A DNA stretch of 35,112 bases from Gemmatimonadaceae bacterium (GTDB taxonomy: Bacteria > Gemmatimonadota > Gemmatimonadetes > Gemmatimonadales > Gemmatimonadaceae): assembly GCA_025934075.1 (NCBI GenBank), contig JAICYT010000014.1:1-35112 (forward strand). The letters are read 5' to 3'. A model generated the notes under the pieces. The model ran no database searches and was not told where the DNA came from. It saw only the letters and a program-made list of their open reading frames with translations. A program made the translations under genes and the position numbers. Below, in pieces: positions 16,680 through 24,054 of the stretch (its first letter is position 1; each line of letters starts with the position of its first letter).

Positions 16680-17165
16680 ATGCGCCTTTCTGACGACGTC
16701 GCCCGCGTGTTTCGTGACTACCCTCGCATCTACTTTGCCTGTCACCGGCGTCACGTTCGCGACCCCAAGAGCGGCGTGCACGTGAGCGCGCGACAAGTCG
16801 GTATCATGGACCACCTCGACGCCGAACGTCCGATGATGCTCAGCGACCTCGCGGATCACTTGGGCGTGACGCCGGCCACCATGTCGATCGCGGTTGGCCA
16901 GCTCGTGCAGCAAGGGTACGTGACGCGCGTGCTCGACCCAGCCGATCGCCGGAAAGTCCAGCTCAGGCTCACGAATGCCGGCGTCCGCGTGTGCGCCGCG
17001 AATTCGGTGCTCGAGCCGGTGTTGGTGGAAGACATGCTCGAGCAGTTGAACGATCGCGATCGCCGCGCTGCGTTGCACGGATTGGAGCTGCTGGGTCGCG
17101 CCGCCGTCGCCGCACAACAGCAGCGCACGAGAGCCGCGAAGCGCGGTCGTAAAGCGGCATCGTAG
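16680..17165 (+). CDS. MarR-family transcriptional regulator
   Basis: A 161-residue winged-helix regulator. The N-terminal helix is followed by the recognition region MLSDLADHLGVTPATMSIAVGQLVQQGYVTRV at about residues 52-83 and the wing DPADRRKVQLRLTNAG, both diagnostic of MarR. It should act as a dimer on a DNA dyad and may respond to small ligands. The product ends with a basic tail (RTRAAKRGRKAAS). The ATG at 16680 matches the likely transcription start; the in-frame extension upstream to 16524 runs through the promoter and is not protein-like. It is the first gene of a four-gene plus-strand run, so its targets may include its own operon. Confidence 0.9.
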   Translation: MRLSDDVARVFRDYPRIYFACHRRHVRDPKSGVHVSARQVGIMDHLDAERPMMLSDLADHLGVTPATMSIAVGQLVQQGYVTRVLDPADRRKVQLRLTNAGVRVCAANSVLEPVLVEDMLEQLNDRDRRAALHGLELLGRAAVAAQQQRTRAAKRGRKAAS

Positions 17166-17220
17166 ACTATCCGGACCCGTTCCCTCTCGATATGCGACCG
17201 ACCCGCAACGAGGCACTCAC

Positions 17221-17772
17221 ATGAAATGGGCATTGATCGTCGGCGGAGTCGTCGTGGCATTGATTGCCGTCGTCATCATCATCGGCGCCATGCTTCCGCG
17301 CGACCACGTGGCGGCGATGACGGCCCGCGTCGATGCCACGCCTGACGCGGTGTGGTCGGCGATCACTCAGCCGGCGGCATTTCCAACCTGGCGCACCGAT
17401 GTGAAGACGGTCGAGCTGCTGGCGCCGACACCCACGGGTCCCTCGTGGCGAGAGCATTCGGCTCAAGGCACGCTCACGTTCGTGGTCGATGCCGCCGAGC
17501 CGCCACGTCGCTTCGTCAGCCGGATTGCTGACAAGAATCTTCCGTTTGGCGGCAGCTGGGAGTACCTCATCGACGCCGATGGTCGTTCGTCGTCGCGCGT
17601 AACTGTCATCGAACGCGGCTCGGTCTACAACCCTGTGTTTCGCTTCGTGTCACGCTTCATCATGGGACACACCGCCACGATCGACGCTTATCTCCGCGCG
17701 TTGGGCAAGCGGTTCGGGACCGAGCCGATTCCCACCGCGGTCACACTGGCCGGAGGATCACATGGGTTATGA
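17221..17772 (+). CDS. Membrane-anchored SRPBCC (START-like) domain protein
   Basis: A 183-residue protein. Residues 4-25 form one strong membrane segment (WALIVGGVVVALIAVVIII). The rest resembles the polyketide cyclase/SRPBCC ligand-pocket fold: a DATPDAVWSAITQPAAFPTW opening at about 38-57, a central WREHSAQGTLTFVV strand pair, and a final long helix (FIMGHTATIDAYLRALGKRF). These domains bind hydrophobic ligands; the ligand here is unknown. It lies 55 nt downstream of marR, and its 3' end overlaps the next gene by 11 nt. Confidence 0.85.
   Translation: MKWALIVGGVVVALIAVVIIIGAMLPRDHVAAMTARVDATPDAVWSAITQPAAFPTWRTDVKTVELLAPTPTGPSWREHSAQGTLTFVVDAAEPPRRFVSRIADKNLPFGGSWEYLIDADGRSSSRVTVIERGSVYNPVFRFVSRFIMGHTATIDAYLRALGKRFGTEPIPTAVTLAGGSHGL
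17752..17756 (+). promoter_or_regulatory. Strong ribosome-binding site inside the SRPBCC gene
   Basis: GGAGG lies 5 nt before the ATG at 17762, within the last codons of the SRPBCC gene. It supports this start and an 11-nt overlap of the two reading frames. Confidence 0.8.
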
Positions 17773-18421
17773 AACCAAGTGCCACGTTCGCGTCGACGAC
17801 CGCTCGGGCAACATTCGCGACGCCGACGCGACGGTGCTGCTCGAAACGGACGACCTCATCGTGCGTGGAGAGGCGCGCGTGCGAATCCCCCGCGCGTCGA
17901 TTCAACGTGTGGCGTCTCGCGCGGGCGTTGTGACGATCACGTCGCCGACGGCCACCGTGTCGATGACACTCGACGACAAGTCCGCCGCGACATGGCGCAA
18001 GAAACTGGAAGAGCCGCCCAAGCGTTTGATCGACAAGCTCGACGTCAAACCAGGGGCGAACGTCTGGCTCTTTGGCGTCGTCGACGAACAGCTCATCCAA
18101 CAAGTCCAAGAGCGCACGAGCAACGCGCTGCGAGGAAGGAGTGCGTCCGACCGCGACGTCGTATTCGTTGGCGTCGAGACAATTGCCCAGCTCGACCGAA
18201 TCGAGCGCGCGCTCGACGCGATCAACGAACGCGGCGCGATCTGGGTCGTGCATCCCAAAGGCGCAGGCGGTGTTGCCGACACGGCAATCTTCGGGAAAGC
18301 CAAGACGCTCGGGTTGACATACACCAAGGTCGCGCGCGTTTCCGACACGCACACGGCAGAGAAGCTGGTGCGACCTGTTTCCTCACGAAGTGCGTCGGCA
18401 GCGAAGAGTCGGCGCGGATAG
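17762..18421 (+). CDS. DUF3052-like protein
   Basis: A 219-residue cytoplasmic protein, not firmly recognised. Residues 1-80 are a beta-rich region (VLLETDDLIVRGEARVRIPR, VVTITSPTATVSMTL) that could be a PH-like module. Residues 85-205 look like the DUF3052 type: LDVKPGANVWLFG, then VFVGVETIAQLDRIERAL, AIWVVHPKGAG and GLTYTKVARVSDTHTAEKLV, a Rossmann-like alternation ending in the ExLVR motif. The tail is basic and Ser/Ala rich. Function of DUF3052 proteins is unknown. The gene overlaps the SRPBCC gene, and the DCC gene begins 9 nt after it. Confidence 0.75.
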   Translation: MGYETKCHVRVDDRSGNIRDADATVLLETDDLIVRGEARVRIPRASIQRVASRAGVVTITSPTATVSMTLDDKSAATWRKKLEEPPKRLIDKLDVKPGANVWLFGVVDEQLIQQVQERTSNALRGRSASDRDVVFVGVETIAQLDRIERALDAINERGAIWVVHPKGAGGVADTAIFGKAKTLGLTYTKVARVSDTHTAEKLVRPVSSRSASAAKSRRG

Positions 18422-18430
18422 CTTACAAGG

Positions 18431-18883
18431 ATGAGCGACCGGCCTGCGCTGCTGCTTTACGACGGAGGTTGCGGGTTCTGCGCCCGCGGCGTGCAATTCG
18501 TCCTGCGCCACGAGTCGGGGCGACGGACGCTCCGCTTCGCGGCACTCGAGAGCGAAATCGGCCTCGAGGTGAGGTCGCGTCATCCGGCAATCGAAGGCGT
18601 CGACTCCGTGGTTTGGCTAGAATCCCCCGACGCGACCGACACCGAGGTTGTGCTGGTGCGCTCGGCCGCCGTACTGCGTGTGTTGAAATATCTTGGTGGC
18701 GTATGGCGAGTGGTGGCCGCGCTGGCCGCGGTCGTGCCGCGATCGCTGGCCGACGCCGCGTACGATTTCATCGCGCGCCACCGGCACAAGTTGACGCGCG
18801 GGAATCCGGCGTGTCTCGTGCCGACGCCCGAGCAGCGCTCGCGCTTTATCGACTGGGACCGAGAAAGCGCCGCATCGCGTTGA
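18431..18883 (+). CDS. DCC-family thiol-disulfide oxidoreductase
   Basis: A 150-residue protein of the DCC1-like (DUF393) family. The hallmark DGGCGFC motif lies at residues 11-17 with the CxxC pair Cys14 and Cys17, followed by VQFVLRHE, and RFAALES is the expected second motif. The C-terminal half contains the typical YDFIARHRHKL segment. The fold is thioredoxin-like and a redox role is inferred from the family. It is the last gene of the marR run, and its final 38 bp overlap the end of the alpha/beta hydrolase gene on the other strand. Confidence 0.9.
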   Translation: MSDRPALLLYDGGCGFCARGVQFVLRHESGRRTLRFAALESEIGLEVRSRHPAIEGVDSVVWLESPDATDTEVVLVRSAAVLRVLKYLGGVWRVVAALAAVVPRSLADAAYDFIARHRHKLTRGNPACLVPTPEQRSRFIDWDRESAASR

Positions 18884-19856
18884 CGACTTGGTCGGCGTTG
18901 CTGACGAAGATCCAATGGTGCGCGCCGTGCAACTCGACCACCTCGCCACGCGCGACTTGATTCTTGAACTTCGACCGCAGCGTGCGATCGACGAACTCAT
19001 TACCGCGGATCGCTTCGAGAAGGCCGGCGGCGTGCGCGCGGTCGTTGCGCTGCCAGGGCTCGAGCTGCGAGACGGCGTCGGTGACGGCGTAAATGGCCAG
19101 CGCCGGCGCGCGCACGGCGCGATATGGCGGATGCTCGACCGTCATGGCCTGATAGGCCGGCGTGACCTCCTCATTCCATCCGTCGTACCGGTATCGCGTC
19201 CGGATGTCCGCTTCAGGGATGTCGACACCGCGCGTGCGATGAACGAACGCGACGTATGCGGCCGCCGTCGCGGTGTCAGCCGTCGTCGGCACGGGGCGCG
19301 GCGGAACATTCGGGGGTACGGGAAAAATTTCCTGGAGCATCGAGTCAGCGGCGACGCGATCGTACGCCGCGTCGAGATACACCAGGCGCTCGATGCGATC
19401 CGGATACGTCGCGGCGAACCGCGTCATTTCCTCACCGGCGATCGAATGCCCGACCAGGATCACTCGCGCGAGCCGAAGTGCGTCGAGCGCGGCGCGAATA
19501 TCCTCGACGAGCCGAGGAATGTCGTACCCGTCAGTCGGGTGATCTGACTCGCCAAAGCCGCGCCGCGTCAGCGCGATACAGTGGAACCGGTCGGTGAATC
19601 GCGGCGCGAAATTATCGAACGCGTGCGCCGTGTTGCCGAGTCCCGCGAGAAAGACGATGGTCGGTCCCTGTCCGCCGAAGTCGAGATAGTGGAGGCGTAC
19701 GTCGGCAGCCACCGGAACCATCGCCGCGGTGTGATGGGCGGTATCGCGCCACGCATCGGCGTTGATCGGGCGGAGTTGCGCGGCGCCGCCTTGGGGCACC
19801 ACCGCACTCGTGCCAATCGCTACGACGAAGAACAGTCGTGATAGATCTCGAATCAC
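18846..19856 (-). CDS. Exported alpha/beta hydrolase
   Basis: A 336-residue protein with an N-terminal signal peptide (LFFVVAIGTSAVV, ending near GGAAQ at residues 23-27). The alpha/beta-hydrolase core shows the oxyanion region FLAGLGNTAHAF, the RRGFGESDHP segment, the nucleophile elbow GHSIAG with Ser138, and the C-terminal HGAHHWIF with the catalytic histidine. The acidic member of the triad is not clear to me. Substrate unknown; periplasmic esterase or peptidase are both plausible. It starts with GTG overlapping the stop codon of the M20 peptidase (GTGA), so the two are translationally coupled, which hints at sequential hydrolysis of the same material. Confidence 0.88.
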   Translation of the reverse strand: MIRDLSRLFFVVAIGTSAVVPQGGAAQLRPINADAWRDTAHHTAAMVPVAADVRLHYLDFGGQGPTIVFLAGLGNTAHAFDNFAPRFTDRFHCIALTRRGFGESDHPTDGYDIPRLVEDIRAALDALRLARVILVGHSIAGEEMTRFAATYPDRIERLVYLDAAYDRVAADSMLQEIFPVPPNVPPRPVPTTADTATAAAYVAFVHRTRGVDIPEADIRTRYRYDGWNEEVTPAYQAMTVEHPPYRAVRAPALAIYAVTDAVSQLEPWQRNDRAHAAGLLEAIRGNEFVDRTLRSKFKNQVARGEVVELHGAHHWIFVSNADQVVNAMRRFLGPSR

Positions 19857-21271
19857 GGCACCGTCTTGGTCGTCGACATCTCCTTCACCAAACGATACAA
19901 GAACTCCTGGCTGTCGTAGTACGACTTGATGAGCACGCGCTCGTCCTTTCCGTGCGCGCGACTGTCATTGGGGTCGCCGAACAAGCCGGACACGCCGTAT
20001 CCGGCGATGCCGACGGCGCGCAGATATTTGCTGTCGGTTGCGCCCGTTCCCATCGTCGGAATGACGGCCACATTCGGGCCGAAGACGTCGCGCGTCACCT
20101 TCTCGATCGGACCCATCACCTCGGGCGAGAGGGGCGACGGGGCGGCGTGTTCCATCGCCGGCCCCTTCGACACCGTGACGCCCGTGTCACCGATCGCGGC
20201 GATCAGACCGGCGCGCACGTCGGCCGGATCGTGGCCGGGCGCCATACGACAGTTTACGTTCGCAGTTGCCGATTGCGGAAGCGCATTGCGTGCGTGACCG
20301 CCGGAAAGCATGGTCGCGACGCACGTGGTGCGAAGCATCGAGCGATAACGCGGGTCGCGTGACAGCGTTGCAGATGCCTTGGCGTCGTTCGGATTCGCGA
20401 CGATCGCGCGCATCGCGGACCCCATCTCCGGCGTCTCGATCGCCGCGGTGCGTGAGAAGTACGCCTTGGTGACTTCGTTCAGTATGACTGGGAACTGATG
20501 CGCCGCGACATGCGTCAACGCTTGTGCGAGCTGATAGATGGCGTTGTCGTCTCGCGGGACGGAGGAATGCCCGCCCCTGTTCGCGGTCGAGATCGTGAAA
20601 TTGGCCGATACTTTTTCTGCGGCGCCGACGGAGTTGATGAACGGCTTTCCGTTACGCAGTGCCCCTCCACCGCCTTCGTTCAGCGCGTAGGCGGCGTCGA
20701 TCAACTCCCTGTGATTGGCGAGCAGCCAACGAACGCCGTTCGATCCGCCACCTTCTTCGTCCGCGGTCAGCGCGAGAATGATGTCGCGATCGGGGACATA
20801 TCCTTCTTTCTTGAAGCGCAGAAGGTTGGCGACGAAAATCGACGCCATCGCTTTGTCGTCGCCGCTACCGCGACCGTAGTAATATCCGTCGCGTTCGGTG
20901 AAGACGAACGGGTCCAGGTCAGGCGACCAATCGGTTTTGAGTGCCTGGACCACGTCGAGATGCGCGAGCAGCATCAGCGGCTTTCGCGCGCCCGATCCAT
21001 GATAGCGAACGACGAGGTTGCCTTTCTCCGGCTTCGGACCGCCTTGAAAGATGTCGCTCGCGGGAAAGCCGGCATCGAGGAATCGCTTCGCGATGGCGTT
21101 TGCGGCGACGGTCGTGCTGCCGACGGAATCAACGGTGTTGATCTCGACGAGCTGCTTGTAGATGTCGTGGGCGAGCTGTTGATTCGGCGACAGCGCGGTG
21201 CCCTGCTGAGCTTGCGCCGCGAGCATGACGGGAACAACCAGCGTTGCGACGCCGGCAACAATAAGACGCAT
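19853..21271 (-). CDS. Exported M20-family metallopeptidase
   Basis: A 472-residue zinc peptidase of the M20/M28-like clan with a signal peptide (LIVAGVATLVVPVMLAAQA). Metal-site motifs are present: LLAHLDVV with His104 and Asp106, GRGSGDDK with bridging Asp138, ADEEGGG with catalytic Glu172 and metal ligand Glu173, and the C-terminal His in RAHGKDERV. A dimerisation domain interrupts the catalytic domain at about residues 220-330 (TISTANRGGHSSVP). Family members are carboxypeptidases or dipeptidases; an exported one would process peptides in the periplasm. It is the first gene of a pair with the alpha/beta hydrolase. 21272-21391 upstream shows no clear promoter. Confidence 0.9.
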   Translation of the reverse strand: MRLIVAGVATLVVPVMLAAQAQQGTALSPNQQLAHDIYKQLVEINTVDSVGSTTVAANAIAKRFLDAGFPASDIFQGGPKPEKGNLVVRYHGSGARKPLMLLAHLDVVQALKTDWSPDLDPFVFTERDGYYYGRGSGDDKAMASIFVANLLRFKKEGYVPDRDIILALTADEEGGGSNGVRWLLANHRELIDAAYALNEGGGGALRNGKPFINSVGAAEKVSANFTISTANRGGHSSVPRDDNAIYQLAQALTHVAAHQFPVILNEVTKAYFSRTAAIETPEMGSAMRAIVANPNDAKASATLSRDPRYRSMLRTTCVATMLSGGHARNALPQSATANVNCRMAPGHDPADVRAGLIAAIGDTGVTVSKGPAMEHAAPSPLSPEVMGPIEKVTRDVFGPNVAVIPTMGTGATDSKYLRAVGIAGYGVSGLFGDPNDSRAHGKDERVLIKSYYDSQEFLYRLVKEMSTTKTVP

Positions 21272-21391
21272 CGAGTGACTCCAGTCTCGAGTTGATGCGT
21301 CGAACGTTGCAGCGCCGGACAGATTTGAGCTAGGGAGTCGCCGCGCGCGACTCGACGTACAGGTGAGGCGGAGCTCCAGCCAGAGGTACAG

Positions 21392-21688
21392 CTAATAGCT
21401 GCCGCCGGGCAAACGCTTCCTTATATCGCGCGCGCCGGCGGACACGCCCATGGCAACGCCGCCGCCGAACAGGAGCGCCGTCCCGCCGCCGACGAGCGGA
21501 AGAAGCCAGACGATCGGTGTCGCGAGTGCCACGGCGGCGACGCCCGCCACGACCGGCACGATCGCCTTATGAACCCCGTCGACGTAGCGCAGCTTGTTCT
21601 GCGTGAACTGGCGCGCTTGCCAATATCCAAACAGCGCGGAACCGCCGGCGATAGCGACGGTCGCGAGTGAGGCGACCAGATGAAACAC
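21392..21688 (-). CDS. Small membrane protein, GTG start
   Basis: A 98-residue protein I do not recognise. It has three hydrophobic stretches, at about residues 2-20, 41-62 and 63-82, and a Gly-rich segment (LLPLVGGGTALLFGGGVAMG) that could be a tight membrane hairpin. The tail is basic (ARDIRKRLPGGSY). I place the start at the GTG at 21688 because AGGGAGG lies 5 nt upstream. The longer in-frame extension on the same strand is Arg- and Ser-rich and looks non-coding. The gene is divergent from the 104-aa gene at 21933. Confidence 0.7.
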   Translation of the reverse strand: MFHLVASLATVAIAGGSALFGYWQARQFTQNKLRYVDGVHKAIVPVVAGVAAVALATPIVWLLPLVGGGTALLFGGGVAMGVSAGARDIRKRLPGGSY

Positions 21689-21693
21689 GTTGA

Positions 21694-21700
21694 CCTCCCT
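21694..21700 (-). promoter_or_regulatory. Strong ribosome-binding site fixing a GTG start
   Basis: AGGGAGG on the minus strand lies 5 nt before the GTG at 21688. It is one of the best Shine-Dalgarno sequences in the window and rules out the longer open frame as the gene start. Confidence 0.8.
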
Positions 21701-21721
21701 GTGACATGCACAACGATGATA

Positions 21722-21731
21722 ACGTATACGT
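21722..21731. other. Palindrome in the divergent region
   Basis: ACGTATACGT is a perfect 10-bp palindrome, 34 nt upstream of the small membrane protein gene, next to a TATCAT-like sequence on the minus strand. The same intergenic stretch (21689-21932) also has a tandem ATAGCTTT pair at 21812-21819 and 21822-21829. Either could be an operator or promoter part; nothing else stands out there. Confidence 0.3.
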
Positions 21732-21932
21732 CGCGGTTGCCGTGTAGTTTCAGGGACACTGGTCGCGGCCCGGCTTTTCAAGGCGGCGCTGGTTTCGTGT
21801 TCGGCCGACGCATAGCTTTTGATAGCTTTGGGCAGTACTCGGTAGCCTTGGCGGGTCGACGCTGACGCCGTGCGGCCTTGCCCGAAGCTCCGCTCACGGT
21901 TCTCCTTTCGCTTCCGCCTCCCACGCGCCGCT

Positions 21933-22247
21933 ATGGTCACTCTGCGAATCATTCGTCATGGTCGCCATGAGCAGGTGCTCGCCGAATGCTCGAGCAGCGT
22001 GGTTCCGGCCAGAGGCGAGGTCGTGCAGCTCGATACGCTCGACGAGCGCGGCGAACAGTCTCGGCCAAGCACGCTCTGGCGCGTCGTCTCGGTGACGTTG
22101 CACGTTCCGTCGCTCGCATCCTCGGCGCCGCGCGACGGAGCTCGCCTTGCGGTCAAGCTCGTCGAAGTGGCCGTGCTTCCCGACGTGGCCCTCGTGCCCG
22201 ACTTCGAAGCCGCCGCCGCGCAAATTCTGTCCGAGTCGAAGATGTGA
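21933..22247 (+). CDS. Hypothetical 104-aa protein upstream of the kinase
   Basis: A 104-residue soluble protein with no membrane segment or recognised motif. The first half is beta-like (MVTLRIIRHGRHEQVLAE, GEVVQLDTL). It then has a strand-turn-strand pattern (TLWRVVSVTLHVPSL, LAVKLVEVAVLPDVAL) and an acidic-Ala tail. I chose the ATG at 21933 over the upstream in-frame ATG at 21870 because the extension is Arg/Pro-rich. Its stop codon lies 22 nt before the kinase ATG, so the two genes are probably one transcript and the product may be a partner or substrate of the kinase. That is inference from position only. Confidence 0.6.
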   Translation: MVTLRIIRHGRHEQVLAECSSSVVPARGEVVQLDTLDERGEQSRPSTLWRVVSVTLHVPSLASSAPRDGARLAVKLVEVAVLPDVALVPDFEAAAAQILSESKM

Positions 22248-22269
22248 CGATGTGCCGAACGGTTCCGCG

Positions 22270-24045
22270 ATGACCTCGTCCCAACGCGAGAGCTACAGCG
22301 TCACGCAGGAGTTGCCGGCGCATCTCCGCGATTGGCAGCTTCCACCGGGATGGAGTTGGGGCGCCGAGGGACTCAACGGCCAGCATCGACATTACCAGGA
22401 ATTGATCGACGCGCTGGGACGCTCGCTCTCTCTCGTAAGCGCTCCAGACCCGACGCACCACGCGTGGCTCGAAGCCGAGGCGCGACATCTCGCGCATCGC
22501 AACCATACGGCGATGCCGACGACGTATCACTACTGGGCGTCGTTCTCTGAAAGCCGACGCGGGCCCGGCTATCTGCGGCGCTGGATCGCCGGCGAAACGA
22601 TCGGCGCCCGCATTCGCCGCATGGGCACCGACGATGTCCCGGGCGTGTTGCGTCTCATGCGCGAGATCGGCTCCGCGCTCAGCTACCTCCACGACCTCGG
22701 CACGGCACACGGATGCATGTCTCCCGAAACGGTGTGGACGACGCCGATGGGACGACTGTGGGTCATCGGCTGGCAGTGGTCAATGCCCGTCGGCGAAATC
22801 CCGCCGGGTTTGGCGCCGGACTTCCGCTTCATGCCGGTGCCAAGCGAGTGGAGTGGCGGAACATGGCTGCCGACGCCACTGTCCGACCAATGGCAGTTGG
22901 CGGCGATCTGCTTCGCATTTCTCATCGGCGAAGTGCCGCCGTCGCGCGAAGTGCCGCCCATCGCGCTCCTGCGACCCGACTGCCCACAAGCCGTCGCGAC
23001 GGTCATCGACCGGGCGCTGCGCCCTGATCCCGCGGAACGCTTTCCGTCCATGGCGGCACTACTGCGCGCCGTCGACCGCGTCGTTGGGAGTCGCACCATG
23101 GTCATGCTCGCCGGCGACGAACCGGGAACCAGCTACACCACCGAATCCGCCGAGGTTCAGCTACGCTGGGCGTTGGCCGACGACTATGAGGTGCTCGCCG
23201 CGCTGGGCGCCGGGTCGTTCGGTTCGGTGTGGCGCGTGCGAGATCTCACATTGGGTCGCGAAGTCGCGCTCAAGCTGCTTCACCCACACGTGGCGCGCGA
23301 CGAACGCGTCGTCGGACGATTCCGGCGTGAAGCACGTCTCGCCGCGCAGCTCGCGCATCCGGCGATCGTCCCAATCTTCGACTGGGATAGTCGTGGCGAC
23401 GTCGCCTGGTACACGATGGAGCTCGCCGAGGGTGGTTCGGTTGCCGATCTCATCGCGCGATCCGGCTCGCGTCCGCTCACGGAGATCGCGCCACAAGTCG
23501 ACTTCATTCTCAGCGGACTGTCGGCGGCGCATTCGGTCGGCATCATCCATCGCGATCTCAAGCCCGAGAACGTGCTGATCGATCGCTATCGCCGGTGGCG
23601 GCTTGCCGACTTCGGTATCGCGAACGTGACCGGCGAGGAGGTCACCGGCGCATCGGGCACGCCAGCGTTCGCGTCGCCCGAACAGCTCCTCGGCGAAGCA
23701 CAGGACGCGGCGGCGGATTGTTTTTCGGTGGCGGCGATCGTTGCGTTCGCACTGAATGGGTCGCCGCCGTTTGGCGAGCGAGACAGCGCGACGATTCTCG
23801 CGCGCGAGCTGCGCGGCGAGGTCGATCTGGACGCGTATCCGCCGGAAATCGCGGAATGGTTGCGACATGGTCTGGCGCCGAACGCGGCAGATCGTTTCGA
23901 GGATGCCGCGGCGATGCAGGCGGCGTGGCGCGAGGCGGTACAGGCGGTCTTCGAGCGCGAGCGGCAAGTTCCCTGGTGGCGTCGTTGGTTCGGCGCCGAT
24001 GGCGCGGGAGTCGCATGGACCGGAGACTCTCTCTTCACAGCGTGA
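22270..24045 (+). CDS. Ser/Thr protein kinase with N-terminal pseudokinase domain
   Basis: A 591-residue cytoplasmic protein with two kinase-like halves. The C-terminal half (about 305-560) is an active Hanks-type kinase: Gly-loop GAGSFGSV 313-320, Lys335, Glu354, HRDLKPEN with Asp429, DFG at 447-449 and SPE at 469-471. The N-terminal half (about 40-270) has the order of a kinase C-lobe but has lost the catalytic residues: HGCMSPET at 147-154 replaces HRDLKPEN, and IGW replaces DFG. It still keeps SDQWQLAAICFAFLIGEVPP and IDRALRPDPAERFPSMAALL, which match the C-lobe end. There is no membrane segment or extracellular sensor. The start is the ATG at 22270, with no clear Shine-Dalgarno sequence. 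An aldehyde dehydrogenase gene follows after 9 nt. Confidence 0.9.
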   Translation: MTSSQRESYSVTQELPAHLRDWQLPPGWSWGAEGLNGQHRHYQELIDALGRSLSLVSAPDPTHHAWLEAEARHLAHRNHTAMPTTYHYWASFSESRRGPGYLRRWIAGETIGARIRRMGTDDVPGVLRLMREIGSALSYLHDLGTAHGCMSPETVWTTPMGRLWVIGWQWSMPVGEIPPGLAPDFRFMPVPSEWSGGTWLPTPLSDQWQLAAICFAFLIGEVPPSREVPPIALLRPDCPQAVATVIDRALRPDPAERFPSMAALLRAVDRVVGSRTMVMLAGDEPGTSYTTESAEVQLRWALADDYEVLAALGAGSFGSVWRVRDLTLGREVALKLLHPHVARDERVVGRFRREARLAAQLAHPAIVPIFDWDSRGDVAWYTMELAEGGSVADLIARSGSRPLTEIAPQVDFILSGLSAAHSVGIIHRDLKPENVLIDRYRRWRLADFGIANVTGEEVTGASGTPAFASPEQLLGEAQDAAADCFSVAAIVAFALNGSPPFGERDSATILARELRGEVDLDAYPPEIAEWLRHGLAPNAADRFEDAAAMQAAWREAVQAVFERERQVPWWRRWFGADGAGVAWTGDSLFTA

Positions 24046-24054
24046 TGGTGCACG

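Noticed and set aside
15571..16785. A 404-codon plus-strand open frame opposite comM
   Set aside because: Arg- and Asp-rich shadow that overlaps the Walker motifs of comM and the marR promoter.
21689..21932. Intergenic region examined for a riboswitch or small RNA
   Set aside because: Only a palindrome and a short tandem repeat are visible; no conserved riboswitch core or terminator could be recognised.
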